Below the pieces are notes generated by a model that ran no database searches, was not told the origin of the DNA, and saw only the letters and a list, made by a program, of their open reading frames with translations. This document shows, piece by piece, positions 1 to 5,046 of a stretch of DNA of 8,231 bases; the stretch's first letter is position 1; every line of letters starts with the position of its first letter. This DNA is from an uncultured bacterium. Lineage in GTDB: Bacteria; Patescibacteriota; Minisyncoccia; Phycocordibacterales; CAIZLB01. A program made the position numbers and the translations under genes. The stretch is from the NCBI GenBank assembly GCA_903952785.1, contig CAJBHC010000091.1:1-8231 (forward strand). The letters run 5' to 3'.

Positions 1-24
1 AGAGAGAGAGAGAGAGAGAGAGAG
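1..24. repeat. (AG)12 dinucleotide tract at window edge
   Basis: Twelve perfect AG units open the window and change abruptly at position 25 into unique AT-rich sequence. The tract lies in frame with the surface-protein gene and would encode alternating Arg-Glu. That is not what a signal-peptide n-region or a promoter normally looks like. It may be a real microsatellite, but its position exactly at the edge makes an assembly-end artefact plausible. Confidence 0.9.
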
Positions 25-74
25 TAAATAACTCCCCGCGATTTTTTAACTTATTTTTTTTAAAAACCGTTGCG

Positions 75-2264
75 GTGTTCTTCTGCCTTGGTTTTTTGTT
101 TTTTGGATTAGCAAGCTCTGCAAGCGCAGCCAATTATTACTGGGTTGGCGGTACTACTAATTCAAACACCAGCAATCCACAAAATTGGAATACTTCAGCT
201 GGCGCTTGCGCCGATAGTGCCAACGCCACTGTCCCAACCACAGGCGACTCAATTATCTTTGTTAGTAATTGTTTAAACAACGCCACGGTTGATTCAGCTC
301 TATCTGTTGCGATATTTTATATGCAACTTGGTTATACAGGCACAACGACGGTTAGTGCTGTTGTTATGAATGTTACTTCATCATTATGGGTGGATAGTGG
401 CACATTATACATAACAAATGGTGGAACAGTTACTGCTCCCCCTGGTAATGGTAATTTTATAATTGGTTGGCGTAATACATCAAACGGAACAGTCACTGTA
501 GCAGGAGCCGGCTCTACGCTTACTCAAACCATTAGTGGCGATACTCGTTTGCGTATCGGTAACGATCATGGATCTGTTGGTAACTTAAATATTCTAAACG
601 GTGCCGTAGTAAATACAGGGAATATATCTGGCGCTTATAGCGCTGGAGCTACTGCCAATATTACTGTTGATGGCGCTGGTACTATTTGGAATTCTGATAC
701 TGCGGGAAGTACAGGTTATATGGGTCGATCCGGAACAGCTACATTGACTATATCAAATGGCGCAGTTGTTAATACTGCTGCAAACTCTTGGCACATTGGA
801 GGACTTGCTGGAAGTATTGGGTCAGTTAACGTAACCGGAACTGGTTCACGATTAAATATCACGAACGCCAATCTTCGTATTGGTTATACCGGAACAGGTA
901 CTGTGAATGTTAACGATGGTGGAATTTTAAATATTTCAGGAGCGAGTAAAGGAATTATAGTTGCTGATTTGGCCGGATCAACTGGAACCCTAAACATTGG
1001 TACAGGTTATACAACTGATGTTATTTTAGCAAATGCAGGTATTCGTGCCGGATTAGGAACAGCTTCATTGCCACCCATTGCAACAACCACAATAACAGCT
1101 TCTAATATTAATATAAATTCCATTAACTGGGATTGGGATGATGATAGTAGAGCAACTGGTTACAAAGTCTACCGTTCTTCGGATAATACACTTCTTGCAA
1201 CAATTTCCTCATCTACTTCAAATTGGACACAAGAATCTCTTTCTCCAAATACACCTTATTCAATTTATTATCGTGGCACTAACGCGCAAGGAGAGGGAAT
1301 ATCTTCTGCTTCAACTACGGTCTATACTTTAGCAGACACTCCAACAAATCTTTCCGCTTCTTCAAATTCAAACAGCATAACCCTGTCTGTTGACAGCTTC
1401 CCAAATGCTATAAGCGGACAATCTGGCTACTATTTCTCCCGCTCTGGCGCAAACTCCGGTTGGATTCAAACTAATTCTTGGACAGACACAGGATTATCTT
1501 GTGGTAATTCATATACATATTCAGTTAAATACAGAAATGGCGGCGGAACAGAAACAAGCGAAATTTCAATAACAAAATCAACAAGTGTTTGTCCGTCCAC
1601 CAGTGGTAGCAGTGTCTCGAGTCAAGTCAACAACCTAATTGCTATGGGTAATTATGAATTAGCTAAACAAATCAGTAATCAATACGGAATAGATACCCCA
1701 TCAAATAAATCTATTGTCCAGACAACACCAACAAATCAAACTACACCATCAACTTTCACCAGAAATCTAGAACTAGGTATGGCAGGTGCAGATGTACGAC
1801 AACTCCAACAATTACTAAACAAACTAGGATTTACCATTGCACCCGCAGGTCCTGGCTCTATAGGAAATGAAATAGATTTATTTGGAAAAAAGACTCAAGA
1901 CGCTCTTATTAAATTTCAAAAAGACAATAACATAACTCCTGCAATAGGATACTTTGGACCTTTAACTAAAAAATTGATTAGTAACCTGAATTCAACATCT
2001 ACTACTATAGCATCCACCACAACATCTCTATTCACCCGTGACCTCTCAATCGGCTCAATCGGTGAAGATGTCAAACAATTACAAATATTCCTCAACACTC
2101 ACGGATACACAGTTAATATCAGTGGCCCAGGTTCTCTTGGAAATGAGACAACAACATTCGGCCCCGCTACTCAATCAGCATTGATCAAGTTTCAGACGGC
2201 AAACAAGATTGTGCCGGCAGTGGGGTATTTTGGATCAATTACGAGAGGGGTGGTGGGGAGGTAG
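75..2264 (+). CDS. Secreted surface protein: beta-helix-type repeats, FN3-like domains, two peptidoglycan-binding domains
   Basis: Predicted exported cell-surface protein of 729 residues if read from GTG 75. Residues 1-19 form a hydrophobic signal core ending at an Ala-Ser-Ser-Ala-Ser-Ala-Ala type cleavage region, followed by the mature start NYYWVGG. Residues about 125-315 contain roughly five Gly/Thr/Asn-rich repeats (for example GTVTVAGAGSTL, LTISNGAVVNT, GTGTVNVNDGG). They resemble the T5SS/PEP-CTERM-associated repeats that form beta-helices in autotransporter-like proteins. Residues about 338-505 are two fibronectin-III-like segments (YKVYRSSD, then YYFSRSG). After a short helical segment (about 512-540) come two PG_binding_1-like domains at about 560-640 and 653-727, sharing FTR-L--G and GPGS-GNE and probably holding the protein on the wall. 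No Shine-Dalgarno precedes GTG 75, and the frame is open upstream with a Lys at 63-65 and an Arg at 39-41 that would suit a signal n-region. The true start is therefore probably upstream or outside the window. Domain calls are from motif reading only; ligand and role are unknown. Confidence 0.8.
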   Translation: MFFCLGFLFFGLASSASAANYYWVGGTTNSNTSNPQNWNTSAGACADSANATVPTTGDSIIFVSNCLNNATVDSALSVAIFYMQLGYTGTTTVSAVVMNVTSSLWVDSGTLYITNGGTVTAPPGNGNFIIGWRNTSNGTVTVAGAGSTLTQTISGDTRLRIGNDHGSVGNLNILNGAVVNTGNISGAYSAGATANITVDGAGTIWNSDTAGSTGYMGRSGTATLTISNGAVVNTAANSWHIGGLAGSIGSVNVTGTGSRLNITNANLRIGYTGTGTVNVNDGGILNISGASKGIIVADLAGSTGTLNIGTGYTTDVILANAGIRAGLGTASLPPIATTTITASNININSINWDWDDDSRATGYKVYRSSDNTLLATISSSTSNWTQESLSPNTPYSIYYRGTNAQGEGISSASTTVYTLADTPTNLSASSNSNSITLSVDSFPNAISGQSGYYFSRSGANSGWIQTNSWTDTGLSCGNSYTYSVKYRNGGGTETSEISITKSTSVCPSTSGSSVSSQVNNLIAMGNYELAKQISNQYGIDTPSNKSIVQTTPTNQTTPSTFTRNLELGMAGADVRQLQQLLNKLGFTIAPAGPGSIGNEIDLFGKKTQDALIKFQKDNNITPAIGYFGPLTKKLISNLNSTSTTIASTTTSLFTRDLSIGSIGEDVKQLQIFLNTHGYTVNISGPGSLGNETTTFGPATQSALIKFQTANKIVPAVGYFGSITRGVVGR

Positions 2265-2303
2265 GTTTTGGCTATAGTTTGATTATATTTACACATTTAC
2301 ACC

Positions 2304-2380
2304 AAAAATGGTATCGTATTGCCATTATTTATATTAAAAACGGTATTATAATACCATTATTAACATTAAAAATGGTATTA
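2304..2380. repeat. 32-bp-period tandem repeat with operator-like dyads
   Basis: Unit 1 (2304-2335) and unit 2 (2336-2367) are both 32 bp, match at 25 of 32 positions, and are followed by a 13-bp third copy (2368-2380). Each full unit carries a dyad of the form A-A-T/C-G-G, 10 bases, C-C-A-T-T. In unit 2 the centre is a perfect 14-bp palindrome, GGTATTATAATACC, at 2342-2355. The 32-bp period is close to three turns of B-DNA, so equivalent half-sites would face the same side of the helix. The layout resembles an operator or iteron-like cluster, but no regulator is encoded here and the function is unknown. Confidence 0.75.
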
Positions 2381-2427
2381 GGGCGCTAAAAGGGGCCAAA
2401 AACCACCAAAAAACCACCAGATTTACA

Positions 2428-2793
2428 CTAAAATCACAAAAACAAAAACTATTCTTTTATGATGTTGGTATGAGAAACGCAATTATTGGACCATTTACTG
2501 ATATAGATTCAAGACTTGATAAGGGAGCATTATGGGAGAATTTATTTATATCGGAAAGAAAGAAAATTATGATAAGTAAAAGAGATTTGTTTGCTAAGCA
2601 ATATTTCATGAGAACTTATGATAAGCAAGAAGTAGATCTTGTGGAAGAATGGGAAGGTGGCAGAATTGAAGCTTATGAGATGAAGTACAAGGAAGAGAGG
2701 AAACATCGTGAGCCAGCCGTTTGGAAGAAGAATTTTCCAGATATACCAGTTCAGATTGCAACAAGGGAAAATGCAAAGGACTTTTTGATGTAA
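2428..2793 (+). pseudogene. C-terminal remnant of a DUF4143-family AAA ATPase
   Basis: The frame ends with the C-terminal part of the DUF4143 domain found behind AAA ATPase domains in a widespread bacterial and archaeal family. Recognisable pieces are KLFFYDVGMRNAI, then DKGALWENLFISERKK, then the nuclease-fold-like EVDLVEEW with EAYEMKYKE. Full-length relatives are about 380-450 residues and begin with a P-loop ATPase; none is present. The first ATG in this stretch (2470) would give a 107-residue product, but family-like sequence (LFFYDVG) already begins upstream of it. That ATG is therefore internal to the ancestral domain, not an authentic start. The frame stays open back to a TAA at 2335, and its 5' part runs through the tandem repeat, which suggests a deletion junction near 2400-2430. 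No Shine-Dalgarno is seen. A short translated product cannot be excluded, but a decayed fragment is the better reading. Confidence 0.75.
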
Positions 2794-2850
2794 AAAAATC
2801 AAGTAGGTTGGAAGCCAAATAAGGGCATTGTCGGATTTTTTGCAAAACTA

Positions 2851-2992
2851 TGGAGTGTTTGGACGGGGCTATGAGCCATTTAAGAGACTTGCGAGTTGCA
2901 ACGAGCAGAGCCAGTTTTCAGCAGAAAACTGGCGTGCTCTTAAATGGCTCATAGCCCCGTCCCAGCTAGGCAGTTGATTTGCAAAAACTCCA
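2851..2992. repeat. Large nested palindrome (26-bp perfect arms)
   Basis: Arms 2861-2886 and 2937-2962 are perfect 26-bp inverted repeats. Between them is a second perfect 10-bp hairpin, GCCAGTTTTC / GAAAACTGGC (2910-2919 and 2924-2933), with loop AGCA. Outside the arms, 2851-2860 and 2983-2992 pair at 9 of 10 positions. A 9-bp direct repeat, TTTGCAAAA (2839-2847 and 2978-2986), flanks the core. The arms are more GC-rich than the surroundings. No run of T follows, so it is not a standard terminator. It could be a small palindromic mobile element, a structured RNA, or a strong transcription-blocking hairpin between the remnant and rpmF. Confidence 0.85.
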
Positions 2993-3007
2993 ATAATAAG
3001 CTATCAT
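2979..3007 (+). promoter_or_regulatory. Predicted sigma70-type promoter of rpmF
   Basis: TTGCAA (2979-2984, 4 of 6 to the -35 consensus), a 17-bp spacer and TATCAT (3002-3007, 5 of 6 to the -10 consensus). Transcription would begin at about 3013-3015, only 2-4 bases before the rpmF ATG at 3017, giving an almost leaderless mRNA. The -35 box overlaps the end of the flanking palindrome structure. Confidence 0.5.
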
Positions 3008-3016
3008 TTTGCTTAT

Positions 3017-3283
3017 ATGGTAAATCACATGAGACACACATCCGGACACACCGGAAACAGAAGAAGTCACCACGCACTAACTGCAGTGGATGCTACTCTT
3101 TGTAAGGATTGCGGAGCCCTAAAGCAAAAGCACAGAGCCTGTTCTGGTTGCGGTAAATATAAGGGAATTGACGTTTTAGCAAAGAAAGTAAAGGCTCCAA
3201 AGAAGACAAAGAAAGAGAAAAAGGCAGCCACAAAGTCAAAACCAAAAGCTGCAAAAGTTAAAAAGGTTACAGCAAAGAAATAA
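3017..3283 (+). CDS. rpmF: 50S ribosomal protein bL32 with Lys/Ala-rich C-terminal extension
   Basis: Component of the large ribosomal subunit. The N-terminal HMRHTSGHTGNRRSHHAL segment is the typical basic L32 start with RRSHHAL. Two Cys pairs, C29-x2-C32 and C42-x2-C45, form the zinc ribbon of zinc-type L32. The family core ends near residue 54. Residues 55-88 form an unusual tail of mostly Lys, Ala and Thr, making the protein 88 residues against about 55-65 usually. ATG 3017 was chosen because it places the conserved N-terminus correctly; there is no Shine-Dalgarno sequence and a promoter lies immediately upstream. nusB follows after 54 bases, so the two are probably co-transcribed. The core identification is secure; the tail could bind rRNA non-specifically, which is inference. 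Confidence 0.93.
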   Translation: MVNHMRHTSGHTGNRRSHHALTAVDATLCKDCGALKQKHRACSGCGKYKGIDVLAKKVKAPKKTKKEKKAATKSKPKAAKVKKVTAKK

Positions 3284-3337
3284 TTATCAAGGTCACGGAA
3301 CAGCACATTTAGCACTTTCATCAAAATATAAAACAGT

Positions 3338-4321
3338 ATGGCAAACAGACATCTCTTAAGATCAGTAGTCCTACAATCACTCTTTGAGTGGGACTTTAGG
3401 GAGGTAGATAACAATTTGATTGGTGATATTGTTGCTAGAAATGCGGAAGAGTTCGCTCCTGGTATGAGCGACTTTTCTTTTGCAAAAAAATTGGCAGATG
3501 GTGTCGTAAAAAAGAAGGCAGACTTGGATATGATTATCGGAAAAGCGGCACCGGAGTGGCCAATCGACAAGATTGCTAACGTTGATAGAAATGTTTTGAG
3601 GCTCGGTCTTTATGAGCTAATTTTTGCCGATAGAAAAGAAGTGCCAGCCAAAGTTGCAATCAATGAATCAATTGAGCTTGCAAAAAGTTTTGGTGGAGAG
3701 ACTTCAGGAAAGTTTGTTAATGGTGTTCTTGGTGCAGTTTATAAGGAATTGGGAGAGCCTGGAAAAGATGAAGTCAGGACACCCAAGAAAAGCAAAGATA
3801 TTCCATATGAGGAAATGCCAATCAAAACTTTGGCAGGCGGAGTTGTGTATTCAAAACATGAAGGAGAAATTTATCTTGCCCTAGTTCATGATGTCTTTGG
3901 ACACTGGACTCTTTCAAAAGGAGGAATTGATATGAGTAAGGATGTTAAGGTTGCAGCAGCTGAAAAGATTGAACAAGAAATTGGAGTTCCAGTTGAAATT
4001 AAAGATGAGTTGGCAAGTAATGAATATATTGCATCTCATCCAGAAGAGGGTAAAATTAGAAAGCAGGTGATTTATTTCCTAGCAGAAGCAGAATATAAAC
4101 CACTTAAGCTTGAAGAAGGAAAGGGAGGGCTTGATAATGTTAAATGGTTTAACGTCAAAGAAATTCTAACTTTGAATTTTTATAATGACATTATGCCGAT
4201 AATTGTTAAGGCGCTTGGAAAGTTGTCTAACAAGAAGGCTGAAGCTGGAGAAGCTGGCGATGTGGTGGGCGGTGCGACAGGCGCTGAAAAGGCCGAGGCT
4301 ACGGAGGATGTATTAAACTAA
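3338..4321 (+). CDS. nusB: NusB antitermination factor fused to a degenerate Nudix domain
   Basis: Residues 1 to about 140 are NusB, which with NusE (S10) binds boxA RNA and supports antitermination in rRNA operons. The segment begins NRHLLRSVVLQSLFEWDF and includes the conserved IANVDRNVLRLGLYEL, VPAKVAINESIELAK and KFVNGVLGAVY. After a charged linker, residues about 160-295 match a Nudix fold of the Ap4A-hydrolase-like type (LAGGVVYS, GHWTLSKGG). The Nudix box at 195-217 is degraded: against GX5EX7REUXEEXGU the residues are K201, E209, K210, Q213 and E214, so most catalytic positions are lost. Residues about 297-327 are an Ala/Glu/Gly-rich tail. At 327 residues it is more than twice a normal NusB. 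It sits 54 bases after rpmF and 4 bases before rnc, grouping rRNA transcription with rRNA processing. No Shine-Dalgarno is evident before ATG 3338. The Nudix part is probably a binding or structural module, by inference. Confidence 0.88.
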   Translation: MANRHLLRSVVLQSLFEWDFREVDNNLIGDIVARNAEEFAPGMSDFSFAKKLADGVVKKKADLDMIIGKAAPEWPIDKIANVDRNVLRLGLYELIFADRKEVPAKVAINESIELAKSFGGETSGKFVNGVLGAVYKELGEPGKDEVRTPKKSKDIPYEEMPIKTLAGGVVYSKHEGEIYLALVHDVFGHWTLSKGGIDMSKDVKVAAAEKIEQEIGVPVEIKDELASNEYIASHPEEGKIRKQVIYFLAEAEYKPLKLEEGKGGLDNVKWFNVKEILTLNFYNDIMPIIVKALGKLSNKKAEAGEAGDVVGGATGAEKAEATEDVLN

Positions 4322-4325
4322 TAAA

Positions 4326-5027
4326 ATGAACAGTAATAGTATAAATTTTGAGGAATTTGAAACATCGATAGGAATATCTTTTATCGATAAGGATTTAATT
4401 AAGAAGGCCTTTACTCATAGGTCTTATTTGAATGAGAATAGAAGTTTGAAATTGGAACACAATGAAAGACTGGAGTTTTTGGGTGATGCAGTTTTAGAGC
4501 TTGTTGTTACAGATTTTTTGTACAAGAAATTTCCAGGAAAGAATGAAGGAGAATTAACAGCACTTCGTTCCGCTCTTGTTAAAGCAGAAACTCTAGCAGC
4601 TGCAGCAGAGAAAGTTGGAATGAATTCATACTTGTTACTTTCAAAAGGGGAATCAAGAGACGTTGGAAGAGCTAGACAATATATTCTAGCAAATACATTT
4701 GAATCTGTTGTTGGAGCAATTTATTTAGATCAGGGCTACACTATTGCAGGAGACTTTATCGCAAAGCAATTGTTTGATCAAATCGATGAGATTATTGAGA
4801 ATAAGAAGTTTATTGATGCAAAGAGTAGATTCCAAGAAATGGCACAAGAGAAAGCAGGATTTACTCCATCATATAAATTGGTGAAGGAAGTTGGACCTGA
4901 TCATAATAAAATATTTACGGTTTCAGTAACGGTTGGTGAGGAGGAAATTACAGAAGGTGAGGGTAAATCAAAGCAGGAAGCGGAGCAAATGGCGGCGGAG
5001 AAGGCACTTGAAATTAAGGGGTGGTAG
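4326..5027 (+). CDS. rnc: Ribonuclease III
   Basis: Double-strand-specific endoribonuclease that matures rRNA precursors and cuts structured RNAs in the cytoplasm, acting as a dimer. The 233-residue length is typical. The catalytic domain (about 8-150) holds the signature NERLEFLGDAVLE with E47, E50 and D54. The second metal motif reads ILANTFESVVGAIYLD, with E126 present but N123 where E. coli has D114. The dsRNA-binding domain spans about 163-232 (SRFQEMAQEKAGFTPSYKL, ending QEAEQMAAEKALE). Translation begins 4 bases after the nusB stop, pointing to translational coupling. A GGAGG at 4303-4307 lies 18 bases upstream of the ATG, farther than the optimum. The 3' end overlaps a promoter-like sequence for smc. 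Identity is secure; the effect of N123 is unknown. Confidence 0.95.
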   Translation: MNSNSINFEEFETSIGISFIDKDLIKKAFTHRSYLNENRSLKLEHNERLEFLGDAVLELVVTDFLYKKFPGKNEGELTALRSALVKAETLAAAAEKVGMNSYLLLSKGESRDVGRARQYILANTFESVVGAIYLDQGYTIAGDFIAKQLFDQIDEIIENKKFIDAKSRFQEMAQEKAGFTPSYKLVKEVGPDHNKIFTVSVTVGEEEITEGEGKSKQEAEQMAAEKALEIKGW

Positions 5028-5035
5028 ATTATACT
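5008..5035 (+). promoter_or_regulatory. Predicted promoter of smc inside the 3' end of rnc
   Basis: TTGAAA (5008-5013, 5 of 6 to consensus), a 16-bp spacer and TATACT (5030-5035, 5 of 6). The start point would be about 5041-5043, leaving roughly 4-6 bases before the smc ATG at 5047. It would let smc be expressed independently of the upstream genes from a nearly leaderless mRNA. Confidence 0.5.
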
Positions 5036-5046
5036 AAATACTATCG

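Noticed and set aside
2304..2380. Tandem repeat as a CRISPR array
   Set aside because: The units are contiguous with no spacers, only two and a partial copy exist, and they differ at 7 of 32 positions.
2542..2845. Two overlapping minus-strand frames opposite the DUF4143 remnant
   Set aside because: The plus strand has clear family motifs; the antisense products show none.
2857..2977. Palindrome as an integron attC site
   Set aside because: No properly placed RYYYAAC and GTTRRRY core sites bound the fold, and the arms are perfectly paired, lacking the extrahelical bases of attC.
3304..3332. Possible separate promoter for nusB (TATAAA at 3327-3332)
   Set aside because: There is no acceptable -35 box and the expected start would fall at or after the nusB ATG; co-transcription with rpmF is simpler.
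3067..3570. Minus-strand reading frame of 167 codons opposite rpmF and nusB
   Set aside because: It is antisense to two clear genes; its Phe/Ala-rich product mirrors the Lys-rich tail of L32. No promoter or ribosome site is seen.
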